NCBI GenBank assembly: GCA_963728785.1
Contig: CAVSKV010000002.1
Span: 1,426,001-1,490,000 of the forward strand
Length of the DNA stretch: 64,000 bases
Direction: 5' to 3'
Source: JAGWRI01 sp963728785
GTDB taxonomy: Bacteria; Gemmatimonadota; Gemmatimonadetes; Gemmatimonadales; Gemmatimonadaceae
This document shows positions 35,646 through 44,419 of this stretch, one piece after another (the stretch's first letter is position 1; the number at the start of each line of letters is the position of its first letter). The notes under the pieces were generated by a model. It was not told the origin of the DNA and ran no database searches. It saw nothing but the letters and a program-made list of their open reading frames with translations. The position numbers and the translations under genes were made by a program.

Positions 35646-37559
35646 CTACGACTGGCCAGACTGACCATTCTGCTCGAATTGCGTCGCCACCGGCTGGCCA
35701 AGCGGAGAAAACCGGCGACCCGTCGCAAGCCGCCCCAGCCAGCGTGAGAAGCTGTAAGCGCGCACCCAATCCCAGCGGTCGTCATCGCTCATTCCAGGTG
35801 CCACATCGAACAGCATACCGGGGTCCACGAACTGGAGGGCGCGTGCTTCGAATGTTGCCCGATCGGGTCGGCGACCGTTCTTGGCGAACGCGACTTCGTA
35901 AGGATCCCCGGTAAGAGGAGTCTTGTTGCGGTACACGACCGGCCCCGGCAATCGGTGCCGCATGGCAGCGACTACAATTCCCTTGTCGTTGAGCCACTGT
36001 TCCGTGGGAAGCGCGAGCAGGAACGCGATGACGCGTTCGTCGAAGAAGGGATGTCGGAGAGTCAGGGGCTGCCCCGTAGCTGTGGCGTGATCTGCTTCGA
36101 AGCACCGTGCCCAGAACGAGGTACGGAGCTTCGTGAACGCTTCCGGTCTTGTCGGATGACGCGCCCATTGGCGCGCGTCATCCGTCTCCAACGCGGCCCA
36201 GCGCTCGTGGAGCTTCGCGCCCGCGATGAAGTCGCCTCGTAGCCAGGGCGGCACCGGGGAATATGGTGACACCAATCCGGCGCGTCGCTGGCGGAGCCGC
36301 CGGAACCCTGGCCGCGGCAACCGGTGATGGACGCCGACATACCGCCACGATTCCCTGAACGCTCGCGACCAGCGTCCCGATCGAACAAGGCGCGCCAGAT
36401 GCGACTCACTTTCCCGCAGGGCGGCATCGCCACCCTCCCCGGTGAGCCCAAGTCGCGCGTGATGCGCAGCCCGGGCGAGCAACTCGGCTTCGCCGGCTAG
36501 TTGTGGCGACTCGGGAGGCTCGGGGCGCCACAATTCATCGCGATCCCAGGACTCGTACCAGCCAAACTCGTCCTGCGGCAGGAACTCCACTGGAATTTCC
36601 AGCGCACCGGCCGCAAGCGCAGCATAGGTGCGCTCCTCGTCGGGCAGCGCATAGTCGAAGACGGCGGTCACTGCGTGAAGACGCTGTGGCCCGGACTCGC
36701 CGGCCACGGCCCGCGCCATCGCAGCCACCGCAGTAGAATCGCGGCCGCCGCTGAGCAACAGCACGGCGGCATCCGCTCCCCGCATCCGATCGGCTACGGC
36801 ATGGTGCAGCAGTTCGGCAAATCTATCGGCGTAGTCCTCCACTCCCGGGTACCGAGTTTCACCGTCCGTGGGCAGGTCCCAATACCGCGTCATGACCGGC
36901 GCGCCGTCGGTAAGCACCACGCTGTGCGCGGCGGGTACGCACCGTACCGATGAGAACATCGTGCTTGCCGGATCGGTGTTGTACCCGATGCGCAGAAAAT
37001 CGCCCACGGCTCCCTCGTCGAGCTCGGCGGAAACTCCGGGATGCATTCGCAGAACGTCGAGACTATTCGCAAACACGAGCAGGCCTGCCGGGCGGGCGTA
37101 GTACAACGGACGTGTGCCAAATCGATCACGGGCCAGCAGCAGTCGGCGCCGCCGGTCATCCCATAAGGCGATGGCGAAATCCCCGTGCAGCCGGTTCAGG
37201 CATGCCACGCCCCAAGCCCGGTACGACGCGACGATCAACTCGGGGTCTTCAGCCGCGCCGTCCACGGGGACCCCGGCCGTGGTCAACTCGCCGACGAGCC
37301 GATCGCGCTCATCGAGATCGGCATCGGCGACCACGTAAATGCCGTCGGGGCCGGCCCAGGGCATCGGCGGTCGGGCGCCGCCCACGGGCGACGTCAACAC
37401 GGACCGGCGCCGGTACGCGACTCCGAGTCCGACGCCGCGGCCTATCCAGGCCGCGCACCCGTCGGGGCCCACGTACGAGAGAGCCGCGGTCAGGCGTTGG
37501 ACCAGCGCCGCATCGACGGGCGCATCATGTTGCGAGAGAATCCCAATGAATCCGGTCAC
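35646..37559 (-). CDS. Asparagine-synthetase-like lasso peptide cyclase (McjC/LarC type)
   Basis: 637 residues from GTG 37559. The N-terminal glutaminase-like fold begins TGFIGIL, where true asparagine synthetases have the catalytic Cys (MCGI), so ammonia release from glutamine is lost. The C-terminal domain keeps the ATP pyrophosphatase loop LLLSGGRDST and the LTGEGGDAALRE block. Lasso cyclases of this build adenylate the Asp/Glu side chain of the core and close the macrolactam ring. The PqqD-like gene ends 16 bp upstream; a frame open to 37631 overlaps it and adds no recognisable sequence. Confidence 0.8.
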   Translation of the reverse strand: MTGFIGILSQHDAPVDAALVQRLTAALSYVGPDGCAAWIGRGVGLGVAYRRRSVLTSPVGGARPPMPWAGPDGIYVVADADLDERDRLVGELTTAGVPVDGAAEDPELIVASYRAWGVACLNRLHGDFAIALWDDRRRRLLLARDRFGTRPLYYARPAGLLVFANSLDVLRMHPGVSAELDEGAVGDFLRIGYNTDPASTMFSSVRCVPAAHSVVLTDGAPVMTRYWDLPTDGETRYPGVEDYADRFAELLHHAVADRMRGADAAVLLLSGGRDSTAVAAMARAVAGESGPQRLHAVTAVFDYALPDEERTYAALAAGALEIPVEFLPQDEFGWYESWDRDELWRPEPPESPQLAGEAELLARAAHHARLGLTGEGGDAALRESESHLARLVRSGRWSRAFRESWRYVGVHHRLPRPGFRRLRQRRAGLVSPYSPVPPWLRGDFIAGAKLHERWAALETDDARQWARHPTRPEAFTKLRTSFWARCFEADHATATGQPLTLRHPFFDERVIAFLLALPTEQWLNDKGIVVAAMRHRLPGPVVYRNKTPLTGDPYEVAFAKNGRRPDRATFEARALQFVDPGMLFDVAPGMSDDDRWDWVRAYSFSRWLGRLATGRRFSPLGQPVATQFEQNGQSGQS

Positions 37560-37575
37560 GTGTCGCCCGCCGCCA

Positions 37576-37875
37576 TCAGACGGGATCTCCCTCCACGGCC
37601 GTGATGAGTCGGTGGGCGCGCAAGTCCTCAAGGAACGTGATCACATCGTGCGCGCACTCCTCACGCTCCACGGTGTACCGCCCCGCGACCTCGGTAACGA
37701 GATCGCGTACCGTGCGGGGCTGGCTGAGCAAGCGCCAGATATGGGCGCCGACGGCGTCGAGCCCATAATACACGCCATCCGCCAGGCTGAGAATCACTAC
37801 TTCGCCGGAAAGCTCGCTCGACAATTGGTCCGGCATCGCTACGACCAGCGACTCCAGCGAGAGCGCGGAACTCAC
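37576..37875 (-). CDS. PqqD-like RiPP recognition element (lasso B1)
   Basis: 99 residues from GTG 37875. Residues about 10-90 show the winged-helix-like PqqD fold: ELSGEVVILSLADGVYYGLD, then GAHIWRLL, VRDLVTEVAGRY and DVITFLEDLRAHRLI. In lasso clusters such stand-alone proteins bind the leader peptide and deliver it to the B2 protease and the cyclase. It begins 22 bp downstream of the WecA-like gene on the same strand, so it may be read from that transcript or from an internal promoter. Confidence 0.8.
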   Translation of the reverse strand: MSSALSLESLVVAMPDQLSSELSGEVVILSLADGVYYGLDAVGAHIWRLLSQPRTVRDLVTEVAGRYTVEREECAHDVITFLEDLRAHRLITAVEGDPV

Positions 37876-37896
37876 GCCGCGCTCCCACCCAAGGGG

Positions 37897-39444
37897 CTAC
37901 GCTTTGGCGAGATGACGGCCGAACCTCGACGGCCGGACTCTGGCGCGATTGAACGGAACAGCGCCTGTCCAGGAAGCCGTCTCAAGCAGGCCGTAGTCAC
38001 GCAGCCACCTTCCGCAGGAACGCGACAACGCACGGGCCACGCGTTTGACCAATTCCGGTCGTGGTGAATCGTATTCTCCATGCCACACGCGCAGAAGCCA
38101 GCCACCGGATGACGTGGCACCGATATCGCATGCCGGGACGTCGAGATGCTCTCCGTGCCACGACCGGCGCATATGCGGCCGTTGGCGGGAAATCTCGATG
38201 CGATCGAGGCCGAATGCTAGCGCGCTGCGATCGAGGGTCGTGCGCAGGTCATCGAGATTGTGAGCTGTGGCCACCTCACGCTCTGCATCCCGAATGCGAA
38301 TTTCCTCGCGAATGAACTGCCGCCACCTCTCGGGTCGCAACCGGAATGCCGTGCGCACCGCCGTGAATTCGTAATAATCAAGCTGGCGCAAACCAATCGC
38401 GGTGACCAGCACCATGATCCCGAACGCACCGAGTAGCGAGGCCTTGGACGCCGTCGTGCCGGCGAGCAGGGTCAATACTCCGGCTGCTGCCAGCATTCCT
38501 GCCGTCCCCGCCAACACCGCCACAGCCGCTCGCTTGGAGAGCCCCGTCGCGAGCACGCGATGATGGATGTGACGATGGTCTCCCTTCCACACCGGCATAT
38601 GCCGCAACCAGCGACGCACCACGGCCACCGCAGCGTCGATCAATGGCAGCGCGAGTGCGAACAACGGCACGTAGACGAGCGATCCAGTAGTAGGTGATGT
38701 CGCACCTTCGAGCGAGAGCGTGGCCAGTAGATACCCGATCAAGAGGCTTCCGCCGTCACCCAAGTAGATCCTGGCCGGTGCGAAGTTGTAACGCAGGAAC
38801 CCCAGCAGCGCGCCGATCAGGGCCATGCTCACCAGGAAAACGTCGAACCGTGCCAGGATTGCCGCAGAAATCGCCGTTGCACCGAATCCCACGATCCCGA
38901 TGCTTGGCGCCAACCCATCCAATCCGTCAATGAAGTTGAACGCATTTGTGACGGTCACGATCCAGAACAGGGCGAGCGGCATGCCGATCCAACCGAGGGC
39001 GATTGTCATGTCGGGTCCAAAGGAAATGACGCGGAGCGACAACCCTCCGGACACCGCCAGCATCGCAGCAAACACCTGGGCCAACAACTTCACGGCTGGA
39101 GACAGGTCGAGAAAATCATCAGCCAGTCCGGTGGCAAGCAGAAGCGTGGCGCCCGCAAAGATTCCGCCGAACAACCCGGCTCGGTCGAGCACGATGGCCA
39201 TGCTCGGGAGCCCCAGCAGCGCGGCAATAGCGAGCGCGCCAAGCACGGCTCCAAACACGGCGGCTCCGCCGACCCTAGGGACTGGAGGTGCGGAGCCTGG
39301 GCGATACGTAATCGGGACGACACTCGGCTCGCGCTGTGCTGGCCCGATCCGCGAGAGCCACCCGGCGGCGACGAGCGCGAAGAGCCCGGAGATCAAGCTG
39401 ATCGTGAAGACCATCGCGAATACCGTGTTGAATTGGCTTGGCAC
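37897..39444 (-). CDS. WecA/MraY-family undecaprenyl-phosphate sugar-1-phosphate transferase with C-terminal extension
   Basis: About 515 residues from GTG 39444 (ATG 39414 is an alternative). Roughly ten membrane helices in the first 350 residues carry the PNPT motifs LADDFLDL, NAFNFIDGLDGLAPSIG, RIYLGDGGS and the cytosolic HxxH loop GDHRHIHHR. The enzyme transfers a sugar phosphate to undecaprenyl phosphate and would start repeat-unit assembly for the exopolysaccharide locus. After the last helix about 160 more residues form a soluble domain (TAVRTAFRLRPERWRQFIREE onward) absent from E. coli WecA; its role is unknown. Confidence 0.8.
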   Translation of the reverse strand: MPSQFNTVFAMVFTISLISGLFALVAAGWLSRIGPAQREPSVVPITYRPGSAPPVPRVGGAAVFGAVLGALAIAALLGLPSMAIVLDRAGLFGGIFAGATLLLATGLADDFLDLSPAVKLLAQVFAAMLAVSGGLSLRVISFGPDMTIALGWIGMPLALFWIVTVTNAFNFIDGLDGLAPSIGIVGFGATAISAAILARFDVFLVSMALIGALLGFLRYNFAPARIYLGDGGSLLIGYLLATLSLEGATSPTTGSLVYVPLFALALPLIDAAVAVVRRWLRHMPVWKGDHRHIHHRVLATGLSKRAAVAVLAGTAGMLAAAGVLTLLAGTTASKASLLGAFGIMVLVTAIGLRQLDYYEFTAVRTAFRLRPERWRQFIREEIRIRDAEREVATAHNLDDLRTTLDRSALAFGLDRIEISRQRPHMRRSWHGEHLDVPACDIGATSSGGWLLRVWHGEYDSPRPELVKRVARALSRSCGRWLRDYGLLETASWTGAVPFNRARVRPSRFGRHLAKA

Positions 39445-39570
39445 GCCTTCGCGCCGAGCGTGCTGCGGAAGACCGCGTCCAGTATGGACGTCCGAAATGG
39501 GACGAACGACCAATTCAGAGGCAACGTGTAGAAATTCGATATCTGTTGGCGAGAGATCCTGCGCCCCCGG

Positions 39571-40524
39571 CTATACCCCGGGTCCCATCCGCAGGTGTCC
39601 CCGGTTCTCGGCGTACCAGTGGTACGTTTGCCTGAGACCCTCGTCGAGACCAATCCTGGGGGACCACCCGGTGGCGAGCAGCCGCGAGATGTCTAGGCGG
39701 CGGAGTGGCATTCCGTCGGGTTTCGATGTGTCGAAGTCCAGCCGTCCATGATATCCCACGAGCTGCTGGATCCGCTCGGCGAGATCGCGAATCGAGAGAT
39801 CTTCGCCACTGCCAATGTTGATGATCGCCGTGGAGTTGTAATGCTCCATCAGGTGAATGCAGGCGCGGGCCATGTCGTCGACGTGCAGGAACTCGCGACG
39901 CGGGGTCCCGGTTCCCCAGATCGTGACTGCAGGAGCCCGGCTCTGCTTCGCCTCGTCGATGCGCCGCAATAGCGCCGGCAGGACGTGGCTGTTCTGCAGA
40001 TTGAAAGTATCGCCAGGGCCGTAGAGGTTCGTTGGCATCACGCTCACATAATTGGTGCCGAATTGTCGGTTGTACGACTGACACAGGGAGATGCCGGCGA
40101 TTTTAGCGATCGCATATGGCTCGTTGGTCGGCTCGAGAGGCCCAGTCAGCAGATGCTCTTCCTTGATCGGCTGCGGGGCGAGCTTGGGGTAGATGCAGGC
40201 GCTACCCAGGAATATCAGCTTGCGTACCCGGTGGCGATGAGCCGCTTCCACCACGTTAAGCTGCACCAGCAGATTTTCCCGTATGAAGTCCGCGGGGTAC
40301 GTATTGTTAGCGATAATGCCCCCCACCCGCGCGGCCGCCAGAAACACGTATTGCGGCTGTTCTTTGGCGAAGAACGCCTCTACCGCCAGGGCATCGGTCA
40401 GATCGAGTTCAGCATGCGTGCGATGAACGAGACGCTCGAACCCCCTCGCGCGGAGTTGCCGCTCGAGCGCCGAACCCACCAGGCCACGATGACCGGCGAC
40501 GTAGATCGTGCTGTCGCGTTCCAT
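39571..40524 (-). CDS. fcl: GDP-L-fucose synthase
   Basis: 317 residues, the usual length. It is an extended SDR epimerase/reductase: NADP-binding YVAGHRGLVGSAL, GSACIYP with the catalytic Ser region, and YAIAK supplying Tyr and Lys. LYGPGDTFN and WGTGTPRREFLHVDD are diagnostic for WcaG/Fcl, which makes GDP-L-fucose from GDP-4-keto-6-deoxymannose. ATG 40524 follows GGAGGAA eight bases upstream. GDP-mannose dehydratase is not in the window. The product probably feeds the neighbouring polysaccharide locus. Confidence 0.9.
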   Translation of the reverse strand: MERDSTIYVAGHRGLVGSALERQLRARGFERLVHRTHAELDLTDALAVEAFFAKEQPQYVFLAAARVGGIIANNTYPADFIRENLLVQLNVVEAAHRHRVRKLIFLGSACIYPKLAPQPIKEEHLLTGPLEPTNEPYAIAKIAGISLCQSYNRQFGTNYVSVMPTNLYGPGDTFNLQNSHVLPALLRRIDEAKQSRAPAVTIWGTGTPRREFLHVDDMARACIHLMEHYNSTAIINIGSGEDLSIRDLAERIQQLVGYHGRLDFDTSKPDGMPLRRLDISRLLATGWSPRIGLDEGLRQTYHWYAENRGHLRMGPGV

Positions 40525-40559
40525 ACCCGCGTTCCTCCGCGCGCAAGAGAGCCAGTCTC

Positions 40560-41600
40560 TCAGGGCTTCCAGTCGGCAATGAAGATGTCCGTCTCGCCCA
40601 GCTTTTCGCCGTGTCGGTCGGATGCCCATACCAGTTGCTTGCCGTCGGGGCTGAACATGGGGAATCCGTCGAATTCGGGAAACGTCGTCACTTGCTCCAG
40701 TCCGGATCCGTCGAGATTCACGAGGTAGAGATCGAAGTTCCGGCTGTGGGGATCCTTGTAGTTGGACGCGAAGATGATGCGTCGTCCGTCGGGGGTGAAA
40801 TAGGGCGCGAAGTTTGCGCCGCCGAGGGAGGTCACCTGGTGCTGGTCCGAGCCGTCGGCGTTCATGACCCAGATCTCCATGCGATTTGGCCGCACCAGGC
40901 CCTGGTGCAGGAGTTCCTGATAATTGGTGAGCGCCGTGTCAGTGGGGTGCCACGCGCGATAGACGATCTTGCTGCCGTCGGGAGAGAAGAACGCTCCGCC
41001 GTCGTAGCCGGGCGTCGTGGTCAGGCGCTTAACATCACTGCCATCGGTCTTCATCGTGTAGATGTCGAGATCGCCGCCCTTGAGCGACGTATACACGATT
41101 GTCTGTCCGTCGGGCGACAGTGTGCCCTCCGCCGTATAGACACCGTTCCGTGTAATTCGCTTGAGGTCGGTGCCGTCGGCGTTGGCCGTGTAGATATCGT
41201 AGGGATCGAGGCGCCAGACGTATCCCTTGGACGGATCGGGCTTGGGCGAGCACGCCGTGTCGACCGCGTGGGTTGAAGCGAAGAAGATCTTCTGATCGTC
41301 GCCGAAGAAGTATCCACAGGTGGTCTTCCCGGATCCGGATGACACACGGTGCACGTTCGATCCGTCCACGTTCATCACGAACTGCTGATCGCAAGTCCGG
41401 CCGTTGCGCGTCGACTGAAAGATCAACCGCCGTCCGTCCGCACTGAAATAGGCTTCGGCGTTCTCACCGCCAAACGTCAACTGGCGGATATTCGTGAGGT
41501 GGGTCTCTCCGGGGTATGGATCGAGCGTCGGCGGTAAGTGCTGCTGCGTGCACGCGAGCACCGCCACCGCAAGCGCGGCGGCGAAGGAACCCAAGCGCAT
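40560..41600 (-). CDS. TolB-like beta-propeller lipoprotein
   Basis: 346 residues. Signal peptide with a lipobox around Cys17 (AVAVLACTQQ). The remainder is a run of PD40/WD40-like beta-propeller repeats marked by recurring FSADGRRLIFQS, LSPDGQTIVYTS, FSPDGSKIVYR, FTPDGRRIIFAS and FSPDGKQLVWAS with NADGSD/TDGSD turns. TolB-type propellers act in the periplasm in protein-protein contacts; this solitary copy has no tol or pal gene nearby, so the partner is unknown. It ends 36 bp before the fcl start. Confidence 0.85.
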   Translation of the reverse strand: MRLGSFAAALAVAVLACTQQHLPPTLDPYPGETHLTNIRQLTFGGENAEAYFSADGRRLIFQSTRNGRTCDQQFVMNVDGSNVHRVSSGSGKTTCGYFFGDDQKIFFASTHAVDTACSPKPDPSKGYVWRLDPYDIYTANADGTDLKRITRNGVYTAEGTLSPDGQTIVYTSLKGGDLDIYTMKTDGSDVKRLTTTPGYDGGAFFSPDGSKIVYRAWHPTDTALTNYQELLHQGLVRPNRMEIWVMNADGSDQHQVTSLGGANFAPYFTPDGRRIIFASNYKDPHSRNFDLYLVNLDGSGLEQVTTFPEFDGFPMFSPDGKQLVWASDRHGEKLGETDIFIADWKP

Positions 41601-41608
41601 GATGGACC

Positions 41609-43204
41609 TCAGGGTTTGTTAGGGGACGCCGCCGGCCGGAACGCATCGGCGATCGCGAACAGGTCCTGCTGAGTCTTGGCCTTATCGAGCAGTTGCATTG
41701 CCTGCTGGAGCGGCGCGTCATCCTGCAGTCCGCGCCGCATGGCGGTCGAGTCGCCCTCAACGAAACGAGAGACGCGATCCTCGATGAGGCGGTCCAGGTA
41801 CCGTGGGGCATGAGCGTACAGCGCGGGCGTGATCGTCACCCCCTTGGCGTCCAATGCCCGGATGAAATCTCCGCGCCAGGCCGGATCGTATTTGAACCCA
41901 CGCTGAAGGTGGTGTGACAGATCCAGCGCAAAGGCGTACAACGCGACGTAGACTTCCTGAGATCTTGGTGCCAGGGCTTTGGCCAGATCCTGCTCGGACG
42001 CGGTGAGCGTGTCCTCGGGCACGATCAGGTCGGGCGTAATGCCGCCGCCGCCGTAAACCAGACGGCCGGCGTCCGACTTAAAGACGGGGCGTCCCGTCTT
42101 CGGCCGTGAGCTCTCTGCGGAATCCGGAGTCGTCGGGACGAAATGTCCATCCACGAATTTCCGTTCACGCTGAATGGACCGACCGCTGGGCGTGAACCAC
42201 TTCCCGGTTGTGAGCTTGAGCGCGTAGCCGTCATCGAGCTGGTACACCGACTGCACCAGTCCCTTACCGAACGACGTCTGCCCGACGATCAGCGCGCGAT
42301 CGTGATCCTGCAGCGCTCCGGCCACGATCTCCGCAGCGGACGCCGTTCCGCCGTCCGTGAGTACAACCAGGGGGATGGATGCGAACATCGGGGCGCCGGT
42401 CGTTGAGTCCACCATCGGTGGATTGGTCCGCGTTCGCACCGATACGATCTCCTGCCCGGGCTCGAGGAACAGGCTGCTCAAGGCGAGGCTCTGACCCAGA
42501 ATGCCGCCAGGATTTCCACGCTCATCGAGCACGAATCCCTTGGCTCCCTGCGCCTTCAGCGAGCGCGCTGCTTCCGCCACGTCCTGCGCCGCGGTCTCGT
42601 TGAATTGGAGTAACGGGATGTAGCCGATCTTCCCCTGGAGCATGATCGCATATGGCACCGCCGGCACGTGGATGACGGCTCGCGTGAACTCCACGCTGAT
42701 CAGCTGCGGCACGCCGGGACGCCCAATCTTGACCTTCACCTTGGTACCAGGGGTTCCCGTGAGATAGTCGGAAGTCCGTGAGAGCGACCATCCGCGGGTG
42801 GACAGCGAATCCGCCCAGAGGATCTGGTCTCCTTCCATCACGCCAGCGGCCTCGGCCGGCGTGTTCGGGAACACCTTGCTCACGGTAACTACGCCGTTCT
42901 GACTCTCGATTTGCATCCCGATGCCGCCGTATTGGCCACCGGTGTTCTTGTTGAACGTCTGCAACTCTGCCGGGGAGAAGAGCTGGCTGTAGGGATCGTT
43001 CAGTTCGGCCACCAAGCCACGTGCCGCCTTCTCATACACGTCTCCCGTGGGGAGCGTGTCGACGTATCGGTCAGTAACGAGCGACAGGACCTGATCGAGT
43101 AACACGGCACCGGAACCCGGGTCGTGGGACTGCAAGGCAAATCCACCGGCCAGAGCGGGGGCGAGCAAGGCTGCCGCGATGGCGAATTTTCGGGATCGAC
43201 GCAT
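41609..43204 (-). CDS. ctpA: C-terminal processing serine peptidase (CtpA, family S41)
   Basis: 531 residues. Signal peptide or anchor (1-24), an N-terminal helical lid, a PDZ domain (about 95-170; GGIGMQIESQNG, TPAEAAGVMEGD), then the S41 protease core with LDERGNPGG, the nucleophile in TDGGTASAAEIVAGAL (Ser) and the general base in TSFGKGLVQ (Lys). A C-terminal helical extension of about 130 residues follows. It cuts periplasmic proteins near their C-termini. The lipoprotein follows 8 bp after its stop, so they are probably one transcript. Confidence 0.9.
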   Translation of the reverse strand: MRRSRKFAIAAALLAPALAGGFALQSHDPGSGAVLLDQVLSLVTDRYVDTLPTGDVYEKAARGLVAELNDPYSQLFSPAELQTFNKNTGGQYGGIGMQIESQNGVVTVSKVFPNTPAEAAGVMEGDQILWADSLSTRGWSLSRTSDYLTGTPGTKVKVKIGRPGVPQLISVEFTRAVIHVPAVPYAIMLQGKIGYIPLLQFNETAAQDVAEAARSLKAQGAKGFVLDERGNPGGILGQSLALSSLFLEPGQEIVSVRTRTNPPMVDSTTGAPMFASIPLVVLTDGGTASAAEIVAGALQDHDRALIVGQTSFGKGLVQSVYQLDDGYALKLTTGKWFTPSGRSIQRERKFVDGHFVPTTPDSAESSRPKTGRPVFKSDAGRLVYGGGGITPDLIVPEDTLTASEQDLAKALAPRSQEVYVALYAFALDLSHHLQRGFKYDPAWRGDFIRALDAKGVTITPALYAHAPRYLDRLIEDRVSRFVEGDSTAMRRGLQDDAPLQQAMQLLDKAKTQQDLFAIADAFRPAASPNKP

Positions 43205-43236
43205 AGACGGCTATTCCAAAGAAAGGCTCTCGAAAC

Positions 43237-43452
43237 CTATACCGTCGGCGCCTCTCCCGGCACGGGCCCGTCCTTCGTGCGCTCCCCGGGATCCAGCAAG
43301 CCCTTGTGCCACAACGCGTCCCAGCTCACCTGGCGGCCAGAGCGGAACCGCTTACGCGACATACGCAGCCCATCCGGTGAAATGACCACCGTGAACGACT
43401 CACCATCGATCACGATTTCTCGGCGAATGGGGTGTGTCAGTTTGGTAGCCAT
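43237..43452 (-). CDS. Small protein of unknown function, 71 aa
   Basis: ATG 43452 starts MATKLTHPIRREIVIDGESF. Beta-strand-rich N-terminal half with VISPDGLRMSRKRFRSG and a following WDALWHKG. The pattern resembles small conserved proteins of unknown function that carry an IDG...V.ISP.GL motif, but no family name is assigned. It lies between the RepA-like gene and ctpA, 31 bp downstream of the former. Confidence 0.55.
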   Translation of the reverse strand: MATKLTHPIRREIVIDGESFTVVISPDGLRMSRKRFRSGRQVSWDALWHKGLLDPGERTKDGPVPGEAPTV

Positions 43453-43483
43453 GTCGTGTTGTACTCCGATCCCGCTCAAGCGT

Positions 43484-44371
43484 TCACTCGGCCAATTCCG
43501 AGCCATCTCTGGCCGGGCCCGGGACAAACGCCCGGCTTCCCAGCACGTATTGTACGTACCACTGCCGCCGCTCTTGGTGCATCGTCGCACCGCGTAGCAG
43601 GCCGGCGTCTAGAAGGAGCTCGTGTGCCGGCTGCAGGACCCGCTGGAGATGCGACGGATAGCGCTGGTTCAAGGGGAGCGTTTCCCTGAGTCGCTCGAAT
43701 GAGATACGCCATGCAAGGCGGCCCTCCACCCGCGCCAACTCGAGCAGACGATACAATCGGCGGGCGACTGGCGAGGCCAATGCGACATAGCGCGCTACTG
43801 AGAGCGTAACCACATGGTGGGCCATCAGATTTGCGCGGACCGGCGCTGCTACCACTACCCGGGCTGAGCCTGGCTCCGGCGTCATCGTCGTGTCGAACAA
43901 CGCCAGCTGGTGACGGTCGGCGGCCCGTCGCCGCTCGATCACGACGGCGCTGAGCAGCGTGAATTGGCCGTTCAGGGGACCGCCTTCGGCAAGTTGGTAG
44001 GCCCCAGCCGACTCAAGCACCGTCCGCTCGAGGCGCACCAGAGCCGACCGCAGTTGCTCATAGGTGCGCCCGTCTACTTGGCGTCCCATCGAATGCAGGA
44101 AGGCGTGCAGGGTGAACGAAACCGCGCCGTCCGGCGGGGTACCTGCGTCCTCATACCGGCGCATGAGCTCCACGTACACGTCCTGATCAAACGTCCCCGG
44201 GAGCCGATCCCCGGGCGATGGAAGCACCCGCCAGCGCGCGCCATTCTCAGTGTTGAACGTCACCGGGGCGTCGTCGTTCGAATCGCTTAAACGGAATAGC
44301 GGAAGCCCTTCCAAAGCTCGATCTAGCGCTACGTATCGCGGTGAGACGCGCCGGTGCGAGCGGGTGGTCAT
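43484..44371 (-). CDS. Replication initiator A-like protein (RepA, PF10134-type)
   Basis: 295 residues from ATG 44371. After a basic N-terminus, LPLFRLSDSN, PSPGDRLPGTFDQDVYVELMRRY and FTLHAFLHSMGR follow the plasmid RPA/RepA-type winged-helix initiators. YVALASPVARRLYRLLELAR and ISFERLRETLPL form the second winged helix. No parA/parB, no iterons and no plasmid genes were seen nearby, so it is likely a chromosomal homologue with a different role, perhaps a DNA-binding regulator. A relic of plasmid integration is the alternative. Confidence 0.7.
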   Translation of the reverse strand: MTTRSHRRVSPRYVALDRALEGLPLFRLSDSNDDAPVTFNTENGARWRVLPSPGDRLPGTFDQDVYVELMRRYEDAGTPPDGAVSFTLHAFLHSMGRQVDGRTYEQLRSALVRLERTVLESAGAYQLAEGGPLNGQFTLLSAVVIERRRAADRHQLALFDTTMTPEPGSARVVVAAPVRANLMAHHVVTLSVARYVALASPVARRLYRLLELARVEGRLAWRISFERLRETLPLNQRYPSHLQRVLQPAHELLLDAGLLRGATMHQERRQWYVQYVLGSRAFVPGPARDGSELAE

Positions 44372-44419
44372 GGGCCCGATGCGCGACAGCGGCCAGCTGG
44401 CCGGGCCGGCCACGTGGGC

